DNA from: Gammaproteobacteria bacterium
GTDB lineage: Bacteria > Pseudomonadota > Gammaproteobacteria > Acidiferrobacterales > SZUA-150
Reading direction: 5' to 3'
DNA: 64,000 nt
NCBI GenBank assembly: GCA_029880545.1
Contig: JAOUOD010000005.1
Coordinates: forward strand, 124,001-188,000
Shown here: in pieces, positions 35,131-44,822 of the stretch
How positions within the stretch are numbered: position 1 is the stretch's first letter
Layout: each line of letters opens with the position of its first letter
Program-made: the position numbers and the translations under genes
Notes under the pieces: model-generated
Seen by the model: only the letters and a program-made list of their open reading frames with translations
What the model was told of the DNA's origin: nothing
The model's database searches: none

Positions 35131-35475
35131 TCAGAAGGTGCTACCGTTCCAGCCCCAGAACGCCCGGGGCGCGTCGGAAAATTCTGTGTATATCCTTCCT
35201 TTGTCAATACCGGTAGCGGACTCCATAAATTCCGCGAGGATCGCTGATAACTCGGTGGTACGGGAACCCGGCAAGCCGATGGACTTCAGTTCGAGATAGG
35301 CGCAAGGTGCGTCGGTTCCGGCAAAACACATGGGTTTTTGCGGCTCGATGGCGACCATGACATATTGCTCCGGCTTGCCCAGTGCCTGGGCTACCAGTGC
35401 AGATGCCTGTTTCAGCAGCGCGGGCTTGTCTGATTCATTCAGTCCCGTATTGGTTTGTATGGATAAATATGGCAT
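35131..35475 (-). CDS. MIF/phenylpyruvate tautomerase-family protein
   Basis: 114 residues. MPYLSIQTN gives the catalytic N-terminal proline of the family; GKPEQYVMVAIEPQKPMCFAGTDAPCAYLELKSIG and the C-terminal GWNGSTF match MIF-like proteins. It lies convergent to the GGDEF gene with a 13-base gap. The natural substrate of bacterial members is mostly unknown. Confidence 0.9.
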   Translation of the reverse strand: MPYLSIQTNTGLNESDKPALLKQASALVAQALGKPEQYVMVAIEPQKPMCFAGTDAPCAYLELKSIGLPGSRTTELSAILAEFMESATGIDKGRIYTEFSDAPRAFWGWNGSTF

Positions 35476-35609
35476 GAAGGCCTCCTCGGTAATGTGATCT
35501 CAGAGTATTTACCATGTTGGAGTGTGGTCGCCAACTTTGGGCTGGTACATGATCAGGTGTTTGCGTGACAGGTGTCATGCGCTGTTTGCTGACAGGCAAG
35601 GTTTGTGAA

Positions 35610-36212
35610 ATGAATAATGATAAGCGTCGTTATGCCCCGGCTTGTGACCGCAACCGGGAACCGATACTCGAGGTGCTACGCAATGCATTGCCTGCGTCAG
35701 GCAGTGTGCTTGAAGTGGGTAGCGGTACCGGTCAACACGCGGTGTGGTTTGCACCAGTGTTTCCCGGTCTGCAGTGGCAGCCGTCAGATAGAGTCGATAA
35801 TCTTGACAGCATTGATGCCTGGCGTGAGCACGAGAATTCAGCCAATGTTTTGCCGGCCATGGAGCTGGACTTGTCACGGTATGCGTGGCCGGAACAACGC
35901 TATGATGCCGTTGTCTGTATCAACACCATTCATATTGTTTCCTGGGAGCTGGTGCAGGCGCTGATTGCCGGCGCCGGCCGAAGTTTGCGGCCGGGCGGGG
36001 TGTTCTATGTTTATGGTCCGTACCGCTATCGCGACAGGCCGCTTGAACCCAGCAACGAGAATTTTGATCAGTGGCTCAAGGATCGTGATCCGTTGAGCGG
36101 GATACGCGAGTTCGAGACGATCAATGATCTGGCAGGCATTGCCGGGCTTGAGTTCGTCGAAGATCGATCGATGCCAGCCAACAACCAGTCTATCTGGTGG
36201 CGCAGGCGATAG
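35610..36212 (+). CDS. DUF938 protein, SAM-dependent methyltransferase-like
   Basis: 200 residues. KRRYAPACDRNREPIL at the start is the DUF938 signature; a SAM-binding motif VLEVGSGTGQHAVWFA follows at about 38-53, and a later INTIHIVSW and SNENFDQWLKDRDP. Substrate unknown. Start at ATG after GTGAA; the frame extends upstream to 35565 without homology. Convergent with pyrD. Confidence 0.87.
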   Translation: MNNDKRRYAPACDRNREPILEVLRNALPASGSVLEVGSGTGQHAVWFAPVFPGLQWQPSDRVDNLDSIDAWREHENSANVLPAMELDLSRYAWPEQRYDAVVCINTIHIVSWELVQALIAGAGRSLRPGGVFYVYGPYRYRDRPLEPSNENFDQWLKDRDPLSGIREFETINDLAGIAGLEFVEDRSMPANNQSIWWRRR

Positions 36213-36250
36213 AGCAACCTTGTCGCGGGTATCGCCTGGCGCTCATAATG

Positions 36251-37357
36251 CTAGCGCATCAGATGAATACCGCTGCGGGCTTTCTCCAGTGCATCCTGCA
36301 GGTTGTTGAAGCCGCCGGTGCGTACACGACGGTCCAGGCCGCGAACGATGCGTCGTACGATTGCAGGGCCTTCATAGATAAAGCCGGTATATACCTGGAT
36401 TAGGTCAGCCCCGGCCACGAGTTTCTCCCAGGCATCATTGGCATCGGTTACGCCACCGGCGCCGATGATGGGCACCTTGCCCTGTAGCTGGTTGTAGAGT
36501 CTGCGAATGACGGATGTTGACAGGTCCTTCAACGGTGTACCACTGAGCCCGCCTTCATCGGGAAGACCGATGTAGTCATCCATGCCCGGTCGAGTGATCG
36601 TGGTATTGGTCGCAATAACGGCATCCCATTTGTGTTTCAGTACCAGTTCAGCAATGGTTTTTATGCTGTCGTCATCGAGATCCGGTGCAATCTTCAAAGC
36701 CAGTGGCACGTAGTGGCTACGCGTGCGGGTCATCATGACTTGCTCGTTCTTCAGCGACTCCAGCAGGTTTTCCAGGTGCTGAGCATTTTGCAGGTCACGC
36801 AAGCCGGAGGTATTGGGAGAGGAAATATTGACCGCAATATAATCGGCATAGGGGTAGACCGCACGCATGGCGGTCAGGTAATCGTCGACCGCGTTGGACA
36901 GGCTGGTATTGCGATTCTTGCCAATATTGATGCCGGTAATGCCGCGGCGAGGGTTGTGTTGCAGCCGACGCAGGAACCGGTCAACGCCAATACTGGGAAA
37001 ACCCATTCGATTGATAATGGCGGCTTCATTCGGGTAACGGAACAGGCGTTTGCCCGGGTTGCCTTTTTGTTTTTCCGGGGTCACGGTTCCCAGCTCCACC
37101 CAGCCAAAACCCATGTCGGCAAACGCCTGCGGGCAACTGGCATCCTTGTCGAGACCGGCGGCCAGGCCGACCGGGTTGGGAAAGCGGCGATCCAGCAGTT
37201 CGACCGGCAGCCTGGTGACAAAATTGCCGCTAAACAAGCGAACAATCCAGCCAATACCGGGAATAAGGTAAAGCATGCGCAAGCCGCGCAGGATCAGCTT
37301 GTGTGCGATTTCAGGGTGCAGCAGAAATAACAGCGGTCGGATCAGTCGTTTGTACAC
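36251..37357 (-). CDS. pyrD: Dihydroorotate dehydrogenase (quinone), class 2
   Basis: 368 residues; oxidises dihydroorotate in pyrimidine synthesis with FMN and the membrane quinone. The amphipathic N-terminal membrane-binding helices (YKRLIRPLLFLLHPEIAHKL) mark class 2. NPVGLAAGLDKD, GVELGTVTP-like ELGTVTPEKQ, GINIGKNRN, NISSPNTSGLR (Ser is the base), ATNTTITRPG and GAGGVTDANDAWEKLVAGADLIQVYTG are present. ATG at 37357. Confidence 0.97.
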   Translation of the reverse strand: MYKRLIRPLLFLLHPEIAHKLILRGLRMLYLIPGIGWIVRLFSGNFVTRLPVELLDRRFPNPVGLAAGLDKDASCPQAFADMGFGWVELGTVTPEKQKGNPGKRLFRYPNEAAIINRMGFPSIGVDRFLRRLQHNPRRGITGINIGKNRNTSLSNAVDDYLTAMRAVYPYADYIAVNISSPNTSGLRDLQNAQHLENLLESLKNEQVMMTRTRSHYVPLALKIAPDLDDDSIKTIAELVLKHKWDAVIATNTTITRPGMDDYIGLPDEGGLSGTPLKDLSTSVIRRLYNQLQGKVPIIGAGGVTDANDAWEKLVAGADLIQVYTGFIYEGPAIVRRIVRGLDRRVRTGGFNNLQDALEKARSGIHLMR

Positions 37358-37456
37358 GAGTAAAGCTCATTCAAAGGTCAAATCGGCCCTGCATCATACC
37401 GGAAGCGTCAGCGCCGACAAATTTTATCAGGGAGTTCGCGGGTTTTCGGGCCGGGC

Positions 37457-38185
37457 TCAGAAGTCTTCGTCCGGGCGCAGGTAGCGCCACTGGCCTTCGG
37501 GCAGCTTGCCCAGCCTGACCTGGCCGATGCGTACTCGCTTGAGCCCGGTAACTTTCAGTCCTACCGCGTCGCACATTCGTCGAATCTGGCGTTTCTTGCC
37601 TTCCTTTAATACAAAGCGTAACTGGTCCTCGTTCAGTCGCTCCACGCGGGCTCGTCTAAGCGGTTTGCCGTCCAGCTCAAGACCAAAACACAGTTTTGCC
37701 AGTATGGCGGCACTGACATTGCCTTCGACCCGTACCAGGTACTCCTTTTCAACATCCGAATGTTCGCCGATCAGGCGTCGGGCAATTCGGCCGTCCTGGG
37801 TCAGGATCAGCAGGCCTGTCGAATCAATATCGAGACGCCCGGCAGGGGCGAGGCCCTTAAGGTGATCGCGACGGAAGCGTGGACTGGCGTCATCGCCAAA
37901 CCGCGACTCCGGGCGAACCAGGTCGATGGCCGGCTTGTAACCTTTTTCTGCTTGCCCGGAAACCACGCCAACCGGTTTGTTCAGGAGAATGGTTACCTGG
38001 CGCTTTTGCTGTTTGCTGGCCTCGGCGGTTAGCTCGATCTGGGCTGACGGGTCAATCCGGGTGCCCAGTACGTTGACCGGTTGGCCGTCTACCTTGACCA
38101 GTCCTTGTTCGATATAGCGGTCGGCCTCACGTCGCGAGCACATGCCGCGATCAGCCATAATCTTGGAGAGCCGGATTTTTTCCAT
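37457..38185 (-). CDS. 23S rRNA pseudouridine synthase, RluB/RluF type
   Basis: 242 residues. An S4 RNA-binding domain is at the start ([28 protein letters not shown]), followed by the RsuA/RluB/RluE/RluF catalytic domain with the active-site Asp in [14 protein letters not shown] and the [13 protein letters not shown] motif. The second half is closer to RluF than to RluB, but the specific target cannot be decided. The frame extends upstream to 38248 without homology. Located between pyrD and ilvD. Confidence 0.9.
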   Translation of the reverse strand: MEKIRLSKIMADRGMCSRREADRYIEQGLVKVDGQPVNVLGTRIDPSAQIELTAEASKQQKRQVTILLNKPVGVVSGQAEKGYKPAIDLVRPESRFGDDASPRFRRDHLKGLAPAGRLDIDSTGLLILTQDGRIARRLIGEHSDVEKEYLVRVEGNVSAAILAKLCFGLELDGKPLRRARVERLNEDQLRFVLKEGKKRQIRRMCDAVGLKVTGLKRVRIGQVRLGKLPEGQWRYLRPDEDF

Positions 38186-38373
38186 GAATTTCCTGTTGCA
38201 GCCGGACCCGGTCCGGGCGATTACCAAGGGTTGCCAAGCATAGCTCAAACCGGATCCTGATGCGCGAGGTGACGTCAGCCGCGCGGATATCTGGTATGCT
38301 CCTGCGCTTTCAGGAAACCGTTTCAGGGCGAAAAATGGCCTGCAAAATCAGGCCGCCGCCGCAGGAGATTTGC

Positions 38374-40053
38374 ATGTCAGACAAGCTTAACAAGGTCAGC
38401 TCCCGTATCACCCAGCCGCGTTCGCAGGGCGCCTCGCAAGCCATGCTCTATGGCACCGGCATGACTGAAGCGGATATGAACAGGGCCCAGGTGGGTATCG
38501 CATCGGTCTGGTGGGAAGGCAACACCTGTAATATGCATCTCAACGACCTGGCCACCATGGTCAAGCGTGGCGTCAGTGATGCGGGGCTGGTGGGCATGCG
38601 GTTTAATACTATCGGTGTATCAGATGGCATTTCCATGGGTACCGAGGGCATGTCCTACTCGCTGCAATCGCGTGACATCATCGCTGATTCGGTTGAAACC
38701 GTTATGGGTGGACAGTGGTATGATGGCCTGGTCACTATTCCAGGGTGTGACAAGAACATGCCTGGTGTCATGATTGCCATGGGCCGGTTGAATCGCCCGG
38801 CGCTCATGGTTTATGGCGGCACGATCAAGCCCGGTCATTTCAGGGACAAGACACTGGATATTGTTTCGGCATTCCAGAGTTACGGTGAATACATTGCCCA
38901 GAAGATTGATGATGATGAACGCCAGGGCATCGTGCGCAATTCTTGCCCGGGGGCGGGCGCCTGTGGCGGCATGTATACCGCCAATACCATGGCGTCGGCT
39001 ATCGAGGCCATGGGCATGAGCCTGCCATACAGTTCATCCACACCGGCGGTGGACAAGGGCAAGCTTGATGAATGCCTTGCTGCCGGCGCTGCCGTGCGTA
39101 ACCTGCTCGAAAAGAACATTTGCCCTCGCGATATCATGACCCGTGAAGCGTTTGAAAACGCCATGGTGATTATCATGGCGCTGGGCGGCTCCACCAATGC
39201 CGTACTGCATCTTATCGCCATGGCCCGGGCTGTTGATGTGCCGTTGACCATCGATGACTTCCAGTCGGTGAGTGACCGGATTCCGTTCATTGCGGACCTC
39301 AAGCCAAGTGGGCGCTATGTTATGGAGGACCTGCACAACATCGGCGGTATTCCTGCGGTTATGAAGTTCCTGTTGGCCGAAGGCTTGATTAATGGTGATT
39401 GCATGACTGTTACCGGCAAGACTATCGCCGAGAATCTTGCAGACGTTCCGGGGCTTAGCGAAGGCCAGGACATCATCCTGCCGCTGGATAAGCCCATCAA
39501 GGACAGCGGTCACATCCAGATTCTCAAGGGTACGCTGGCACCGGGTGGCTCGGTTGCCAAGATCACCGGCAAGGAAGGGCTGCGCTTCGAAGGGCCTGCA
39601 CGTGTCTATGATTGCGAAGAAGATATGCTCAAGGGTCTTGAGAACAACGAGATACAGAAGGGCGAGGTTGTGGTCATTCGCTACGAAGGACCCAAGGGTG
39701 GGCCCGGCATGCCGGAAATGCTGACACCGACTTCTGCCATTATGGGTGCCGGCCTCGGTAACGATGTGGCCTTGATTACCGATGGTCGATTCTCCGGTGG
39801 CTCGCACGGTTTCATTATCGGTCACGTGGTACCGGAGGCGCAGGAAGGCGGTCCCATCGGCTTGATCAGGAATGGTGACATTGTGACTATCGACGCAAAC
39901 AAGAATATTCTTGATGTGGCGGTCAGTGATGATGAAATGGCGGCACGCCGGAAAGACTGGGTCATGCCTGAGTACAAGGCCAAGCGCGGTACCTTGTACA
40001 AGTATATCAAGAACGTAAAGAATGCCTCGGAAGGCTGTGTGACCGACGAGTAA
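38374..40053 (+). CDS. ilvD: Dihydroxy-acid dehydratase
   Basis: 559 residues; dehydrates dihydroxy-acids in valine, leucine and isoleucine synthesis using an iron-sulphur cluster. Cluster Cys are in [20 protein letters not shown] and [25 protein letters not shown] is the C-terminal signature. The frame is open upstream to 38260, but homology begins at MSDKLNK, which has GCAGGAG upstream. No other ilv gene is present in the window. Confidence 0.97.
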   Translation: MSDKLNKVSSRITQPRSQGASQAMLYGTGMTEADMNRAQVGIASVWWEGNTCNMHLNDLATMVKRGVSDAGLVGMRFNTIGVSDGISMGTEGMSYSLQSRDIIADSVETVMGGQWYDGLVTIPGCDKNMPGVMIAMGRLNRPALMVYGGTIKPGHFRDKTLDIVSAFQSYGEYIAQKIDDDERQGIVRNSCPGAGACGGMYTANTMASAIEAMGMSLPYSSSTPAVDKGKLDECLAAGAAVRNLLEKNICPRDIMTREAFENAMVIIMALGGSTNAVLHLIAMARAVDVPLTIDDFQSVSDRIPFIADLKPSGRYVMEDLHNIGGIPAVMKFLLAEGLINGDCMTVTGKTIAENLADVPGLSEGQDIILPLDKPIKDSGHIQILKGTLAPGGSVAKITGKEGLRFEGPARVYDCEEDMLKGLENNEIQKGEVVVIRYEGPKGGPGMPEMLTPTSAIMGAGLGNDVALITDGRFSGGSHGFIIGHVVPEAQEGGPIGLIRNGDIVTIDANKNILDVAVSDDEMAARRKDWVMPEYKAKRGTLYKYIKNVKNASEGCVTDE

Positions 40054-40084
40054 GCCGGACCGGTCATTGGGTGGTCTACAGGAG

Positions 40085-40711
40085 ATGAGCAAAGACAGGA
40101 AGATCAGTACCGCGACCTACGTTATGGTCGGCATCATCGTGCTGGCATTTGTCGGCGCCATGGCATTTTTCCGGTACCACATACCGGGTGAAGCAGAATT
40201 GCAGGCCAGTATCCGGAAGGCAGAGCAGGAGCACGGCGTCGATAGTCCGAAACTGGCAACTGTATTGTCACTGGCATCCATCAAGTACCAGATGATTGGT
40301 TACCCGGAGAAAGCCGCGGAGATGTACCAGCGTATTCTTGATATTGACCTGAAACACAATGATGAGGTGTCGGATATCGTGATTCTGTCCATGCAACGGT
40401 TGGCGAGATTGCATGATGCGGCGCAGGAGTACAGTAAAGCCACGGAGCTGTACGTCCGTGCGCATGGGCTGGAGCAGAAGCTGGTCAAAAAGACAGCATC
40501 GCGGCTTGACGAACTAATGCGTAAACAGAAGAGCAAGCCGGGCCTTTCTGCTGAAGAGCAGGCGGAAATATCCGGGCTGAGTATCTACCAGCCGATCGTT
40601 GTCAGCACGTTGAAGACTTCCCTGGCCGGGCTTGATCCGGTCAAGGACAAGGCGCTGGTTGCACTGCTCAAATCAAGACTGGCAACACTGACATCTGCTC
40701 AGGCCAGGTAA
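40085..40711 (+). CDS. Membrane-anchored TPR-like protein
   Basis: About 208 residues: an N-terminal membrane anchor (YVMVGIIVLAFVGAMAFF), then helical repeats of TPR type (ATVLSLASIKYQMIGYPEKAAEMYQRILDID, then VILSMQRLARLHDAAQEYSKATELYVRAH). Probably faces the periplasm. The start is uncertain: the ATG at 40085 directly follows AGGAG with no spacing, and a TTG at 40067 is the in-frame alternative. It lies 30 bases after ilvD and 19 bases before the DUF4124 gene. Confidence 0.72.
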   Translation: MSKDRKISTATYVMVGIIVLAFVGAMAFFRYHIPGEAELQASIRKAEQEHGVDSPKLATVLSLASIKYQMIGYPEKAAEMYQRILDIDLKHNDEVSDIVILSMQRLARLHDAAQEYSKATELYVRAHGLEQKLVKKTASRLDELMRKQKSKPGLSAEEQAEISGLSIYQPIVVSTLKTSLAGLDPVKDKALVALLKSRLATLTSAQAR

Positions 40712-40730
40712 ACCACTCCGGGAGCGGAGC

Positions 40731-41243
40731 ATGATACGGAAGCTGATAATCAAGTTGCTGATATTGCTGCTGGTGGTTGGCGCCTGGCTGTTTTATTTCA
40801 ACCCGGCAATGATGAGCCGGATCAATCCCGCATCAATCAGGCAGATGACTGAAGGCATTGGCAGCACTATCAGCACTGATTTGCCGTCGGTCGAGATTCC
40901 AACAACAACTCGCGTCTATCAATGGCGCGATACCGACGGCAAACTGCATGTAAGTGATCAGCCGCCAACAGATGGATCGGTTGCTGAGGAAAAGCTGTAT
41001 CGCTCCGACCTTAACGTAGTGCCGGCGACCAAGTCTTCGGAAGCCAGGGAGCCGGCTGCGAAAAACTCAGCAACATCTGACCCCGCTGGCCCAGAGACCC
41101 ATGCATCCGGTAATGATGGCAAGACCGGGAGTGACAGCTCCGGCCCACTGGATGCCTACAAGGATCTCATCAAGGAAACCCATCGAACACGAGAAGCGCT
41201 GGAGCAGCGCCAGCAAAACCAGGCTGATGTGATTAATCAGTAA
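40731..41243 (+). CDS. DUF4124-domain membrane-anchored protein
   Basis: 170 residues. N-terminal membrane segment (LIIKLLILLLVVGAWLFYF), then the DUF4124 motif TTTRVYQWRDTDGKLHVSDQPP near residues 58-79, then a Ser/Pro/Ala-rich stretch and a charged C-terminal helix. DUF4124 proteins are common in gammaproteobacterial envelopes; function unknown. ATG follows GGGAGCGGAGC. Confidence 0.85.
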   Translation: MIRKLIIKLLILLLVVGAWLFYFNPAMMSRINPASIRQMTEGIGSTISTDLPSVEIPTTTRVYQWRDTDGKLHVSDQPPTDGSVAEEKLYRSDLNVVPATKSSEAREPAAKNSATSDPAGPETHASGNDGKTGSDSSGPLDAYKDLIKETHRTREALEQRQQNQADVINQ

Positions 41244-41299
41244 TCAATAATTAATAATTATATATTGCTATTACCAGGCTCGACTCAACGTATTCGGGC

Positions 41300-41327
41300 T
41301 TGCCTCCTGCTGTTTTTATCCTATATT
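41300..41327 (+). promoter_or_regulatory. Candidate promoter of the cysteine-cluster gene
   Basis: TTGCCT at 41300-41305, 16-base spacer, TATATT at 41322-41327, in an AT-rich gap after the DUF4124 gene. The -35 is only partly matched. Confidence 0.4.
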
Positions 41328-41420
41328 TAATTAAATGTTATTTTTACTCCGGAATATGACTCGGCATTTTTGCCTGAGCCAGGTGCCGGGTCTGGTCTGA
41401 CGAATGACTAAGGAATAGGG

Positions 41421-41804
41421 GTGCCTGAAAGAACCGTATGCGTGGATTGCGATACCGGGAGAAAGATGGGTTGCGCAACGTTTTGTTGTCGACTATGGGT
41501 GCGCCTGTCCGAAGAAGAGGCCGTCGCCTTTGGCGGGGATCGCGCCTTGCCCAAGTCTGAAGACGGGTTATGTGTGCACCTGGATCGACAATCCCATCTT
41601 TGTTCCATTTGGGAGGGTCGCCCGGCAGCGTGCCGTGGCTACGATTGTAATCATGATCGATTCCTCCAGGTTGTACTCAAGGAAGGGTTTCAAAGTCTGA
41701 AACAGGTGGTAACCAGCAAGGTATTGATTCCGCTGGAGTGTCACGTCCAGATCCCGGTGGTATCCATTAGTAGCGAGAGTGACTGGTTGCCGGAATCCAC
41801 ATGA
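41421..41804 (+). CDS. YkgJ-family cysteine-cluster protein
   Basis: 127 residues starting at a GTG that has AGGA seven bases upstream. Cysteine set: CVDCDTGRKMGCATFCCRLWV near the N-terminus and GLCVHLDRQSHLCSIWEGRPAACRGYDC in the middle, the arrangement of the CxxCxxxCC cluster family (formerly UPF0153), which probably binds zinc or an iron-sulphur cluster. Role unknown. About 90 bases separate it from convergent ttcA. Confidence 0.85.
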   Translation: MPERTVCVDCDTGRKMGCATFCCRLWVRLSEEEAVAFGGDRALPKSEDGLCVHLDRQSHLCSIWEGRPAACRGYDCNHDRFLQVVLKEGFQSLKQVVTSKVLIPLECHVQIPVVSISSESDWLPEST

Positions 41805-41895
41805 TTATAGGTTAGCAGCAGACAGTGGTTGATGAAGTGAAGCGTGAGCCGGCACGGTATTTGGAGCTGCGGCGTGCTGCCCGGGGCCGGGCGAC

Positions 41896-42711
41896 TTATC
41901 CCGCGCGCTTCTTAACCGGCTCAAATCCTTCAGGCAGTATTTGTTCCTGTTCAAGGTCGGTGAAATTCCACAGGTTGTGGTCCAGCATCTGGCTGGGTGC
42001 AATATTGCCGGCGGCATTGAGAATGTTGGCCGGGACCTTCGGGTTTTCCGCGGCCAGGTCGGCAATCAGTTTTTTCACTTTCTTGCGCGTCATGTTTTCC
42101 TGTGAACCGCACAGGTTACACGGGATGATCGGGAACCGTTGTTCGTTGGCGTATTCGATAATGTCCGATTCCTGGCAGAATGCCAGTGGCCTGATCACCA
42201 TGTTCTGCTTGTTATCGGTGAGCAGTTTCGGCGGCATGGTGCGAATAATGCCGCTGTACATTATCGACATCATCAGGCTTTCAATAATGTCATCACGATG
42301 ATGGCCGAGTGCGATCTTGTTGAAGCCGTTTTTCTCGGCATAGCCGTAAATGGTGCCGCGACGCAGGCGTGAGCACAGCGAGCAATAGGTTTTACCCTCG
42401 GGGATTTTGTCCACCACCACCGAGTAGGTGTTCTTTTTGTAGATTTCGTAGGGGTAGCCTTTTTCATCCAGCCATGCGCGCATGCCGGTGTCATCCCAGC
42501 CAGGCTGCTGCTGGTCGAGCGTGAACGCAAATATATCGAAACTGTACTTGGCCTTGATTCGCGCCTTGTGCAACAGGTTTAGCAGGGTGAAGGAGTCCTT
42601 GCCGCCAGACAGGCAAACCATGACCCGGTCGCCGGCCTCGATCATTTTGTATTCAGAGATGGCCTTGCCCATGTAATGGAACAGTTTTTTTTCAGCTTGG
42701 GTCTGGGCCAT
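41896..42711 (-). CDS. ttcA: tRNA 2-thiocytidine synthetase TtcA
   Basis: 271 residues; thiolates cytidine-32 of some tRNAs using ATP and an iron-sulphur cluster. The PP-loop [13 protein letters not shown] is at about 35-47; two CxxC pairs are in [13 protein letters not shown] and [23 protein letters not shown] is diagnostic. The Shine-Dalgarno is poor. It lies just downstream of the terminator of the 64-residue gene on the same strand. Confidence 0.96.
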   Translation of the reverse strand: MAQTQAEKKLFHYMGKAISEYKMIEAGDRVMVCLSGGKDSFTLLNLLHKARIKAKYSFDIFAFTLDQQQPGWDDTGMRAWLDEKGYPYEIYKKNTYSVVVDKIPEGKTYCSLCSRLRRGTIYGYAEKNGFNKIALGHHRDDIIESLMMSIMYSGIIRTMPPKLLTDNKQNMVIRPLAFCQESDIIEYANEQRFPIIPCNLCGSQENMTRKKVKKLIADLAAENPKVPANILNAAGNIAPSQMLDHNLWNFTDLEQEQILPEGFEPVKKRAG

Positions 42712-42763
42712 GGCGGTGCTCGCTGTATTGATGATGTTGATTCAGTGTAGTGGGTACTGAACG

Positions 42764-42797
42764 AAAATGGGGCCAGCCGCCGAAGCATGCTGGCCCC
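42764..42797 (-). terminator. Rho-independent terminator of the 64-residue gene
   Basis: 9-bp GC-rich stem GGGGCCAGC / GCTGGCCCC with an 11-base loop, followed on the minus strand by ATTTTCGTT. 29 bases downstream of the gene's stop. Confidence 0.85.
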
Positions 42798-42825
42798 ACT
42801 CATGGAACTGAGCTTCTCGGGCGGA

Positions 42826-43020
42826 TTAGGCCTTGAAGTTGTCCATGTTGTCGGTATTCTTGTTGCTACCGTCTTCGAAGCCGGCATCATAGGCTTCGGT
42901 GTGACGCTGTTCTTCACGGTCAGGGTTCTGCAGGTAGCCACCCATCCAACCGAGCATGTACTCACGGTCAATGCCTGCTTTTTCCATCTTGTCGACGATA
43001 TCGTAATAAGTCTGGTCCAT
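42826..43020 (-). CDS. Small acidic protein of unknown function, 64 residues
   Basis: Acidic and aromatic, with no membrane segment: MDQTYYDIVDKMEK, then LGWMGGYLQNP, then EAYDAGFEDG. The middle (GWMGGYLQNPDREEQR-EAYDAGFEDG) looks conserved-like, with an A-Y-x-x-G-x-x-D pattern reminiscent of short tandem-helix proteins, but I do not recognise a family. It has TAGGAG six bases before the ATG, a near-consensus promoter and its own terminator, so it is a monocistronic gene built for strong expression. Confidence 0.8.
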   Translation of the reverse strand: MDQTYYDIVDKMEKAGIDREYMLGWMGGYLQNPDREEQRHTEAYDAGFEDGSNKNTDNMDNFKA

Positions 43021-43067
43021 AATACGCTCCTACGCCCGAAAGCATGGTCTGAAAATTCGAGGGCGCA

Positions 43068-43096
43068 ATATTATGCCTCGCTAATATACGTGTCAA
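43068..43096 (-). promoter_or_regulatory. Near-consensus sigma-70 promoter of the 64-residue gene
   Basis: On the minus strand TTGACA (43096-43091), exactly 17 bases, then TAATAT (43073-43068). Predicted start near 43061, giving a leader of about 40 bases with TAGGAG. It is one of the best promoter matches in the window. Confidence 0.85.
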
Positions 43097-43202
43097 CGTC
43101 CAGAATCGTTCTGTCGGCGTCGATTTTTGATAAAGTACCGAAAAAACCGGTGGCAGGCGGGAAATTCACCGGAAATGAGCCGGATTAGAGGAGGAAACGG
43201 CT

Positions 43203-44819
43203 ATGTATAACGAACATTTTGGTCTTACGGAGGCGCCGTTTTCCATTGCGCCGGATCCGCATTACCTGTACCAGGGAAGTCGCGACCGCGAGGCCCTGTC
43301 GCATTTTCGCTATGGCATGCAGGTGGCGGGCGGTTTTGTCCAGCTCACCGGCGAAGTGGGAACCGGCAAAACCACGCTGATCCGGGCCCTGCTTGAGGAT
43401 TTGCCCGAGGACGTCGATGTGGCGCTGGTGCTGAACCCGGCCATGACCGTGCTGGAATTTGTTGCCACCATTTGTGACGAGTTGCATATCAAGTACCCGA
43501 AAAAGAGCCACACCCTCAAGGATCTGGTGGACCGGCTGAACGCGTTCCTGTTGCACAACCATGCCAAGGGTCGTCAGACCGTGCTGATTATGGATGAGGC
43601 CCAGAACCTCGAGCCCGATGTGCTCGAACAGGTGCGGTTGCTGACGAACCTGGAGACCAGCAAAAAGAAGCTGTTGCAGATCATCCTGGTAGGGCAGCCC
43701 GAGCTGTGCACGAAGCTGGCGCGCCATGATTTACGCCAATTGGCACAGCGCGTCACTGCGCGCTACACCTTGCGCGCGCTCAGCCGTGCCGAGACTTTTG
43801 AGTACATCGTGCATCGCTGCCAGGTGGCGGGCGCCAGCAGGGCGCTGTTCAACCGCAGTGCCATGGGCTGGGTCTACCGACTTGCCCGGGGTAACCCGCG
43901 CGTTACCAATATCATTTGCGATCGCTCGTTATTGGGTGCATTTTCCGCCAATCTTCCCTATGTGGATAGCACCATCGTTCGTCGGGCGGCGGCAGAGGTC
44001 GGCGATAGCGTGCCTGGCAGGCTGTGGTGGCGCTGGCCAGCCAGCATTGCAGCGGGCCTGGTAGCGGCCAGCACTGCCGCCGCGGTGTGGGCATACTGGC
44101 CGCAGCCGCTCAGCAATGCCTCGCATCATGTGATCCCGGTCACTCAGGCGCCCTCGGTGTCTTCAGCTGCTCAGCCGGTCGATGGCTCGCTGGGAGCCTG
44201 GCTTGCCGATGCGACAATAAAATCCGATACGGACACGGCATTTCAGGCACTGTTTGCCAGCTGGCAGCTCAATCTTGGCGAACTCGGTCAACGCACCGGT
44301 TGTGAGCTGGCGGCCGACGCGGGGCTGGACTGTGTGTTCAATACCGGTAGTTGGAAGCATCTGACTGGCTATAACCGCCCGGCCATCCTGGAGTTACTGG
44401 ATGAATCGGGTCAGCGTCATCATGTGCTGCTGACCAGGCTGGATGGCGACGTGGCCGAAATCCAGTTTGGTGACAGGGCGGAGCGATTCAGCCGCCTGGA
44501 CATAGACCGTTACTGGTATGGCAAGTATTTGCTGACCTGGCGCCCGGCTATTCGCAGCGACAGTCTTCGCGCCGGTGATCGCGGTGCGGATGTTTTGTGG
44601 TTACGCCAGGCGCTGGCCAGTTATAGTGGTGAGGATGTGCCTCAATCGGGGGATTATTTTGACGATGCCGTGGCCGAGCAGGTCAGGGCGTTCCAGGTTG
44701 CACATGGGCTCTCCGCTGACGGCGTTGTTGGCCGGTTTACCCTGGTTCATCTCAATGTCTATATGGCCAAAACTGCGCCGCCGATGCTGACGGCGATCGG
44801 GAACCGGACAAAAGGATAA
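43203..44819 (+). CDS. gspA: General secretion pathway protein A (ExeA/GspA-type ATPase)
   Basis: 538 residues. Cytoplasmic AAA ATPase of the MSHA/ExeA type: MYNEHFGLTEAPFSIAPDP start, Walker A GEVGTGKTT near 50-58, Walker B with LIMDEAQNLEPDVLEQ, and RLARGNPRVTNIICDR. One membrane helix follows near 278-300 (ASIAAGLVAASTAAAVWAYW), and the periplasmic part ends with a peptidoglycan-binding domain (DVLWLRQALASYSG, VRAFQVAHGLSADGVVG). ExeA/ExeB help secretin assembly by remodelling peptidoglycan. The other type II secretion genes are not in the window. Confidence 0.93.
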   Translation: MYNEHFGLTEAPFSIAPDPHYLYQGSRDREALSHFRYGMQVAGGFVQLTGEVGTGKTTLIRALLEDLPEDVDVALVLNPAMTVLEFVATICDELHIKYPKKSHTLKDLVDRLNAFLLHNHAKGRQTVLIMDEAQNLEPDVLEQVRLLTNLETSKKKLLQIILVGQPELCTKLARHDLRQLAQRVTARYTLRALSRAETFEYIVHRCQVAGASRALFNRSAMGWVYRLARGNPRVTNIICDRSLLGAFSANLPYVDSTIVRRAAAEVGDSVPGRLWWRWPASIAAGLVAASTAAAVWAYWPQPLSNASHHVIPVTQAPSVSSAAQPVDGSLGAWLADATIKSDTDTAFQALFASWQLNLGELGQRTGCELAADAGLDCVFNTGSWKHLTGYNRPAILELLDESGQRHHVLLTRLDGDVAEIQFGDRAERFSRLDIDRYWYGKYLLTWRPAIRSDSLRAGDRGADVLWLRQALASYSGEDVPQSGDYFDDAVAEQVRAFQVAHGLSADGVVGRFTLVHLNVYMAKTAPPMLTAIGNRTKG

Positions 44820-44822
44820 TTC

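Noticed and set aside
39034-40092. 352-residue minus-strand frame
   Set aside because: Antisense to ilvD; no recognised motif.
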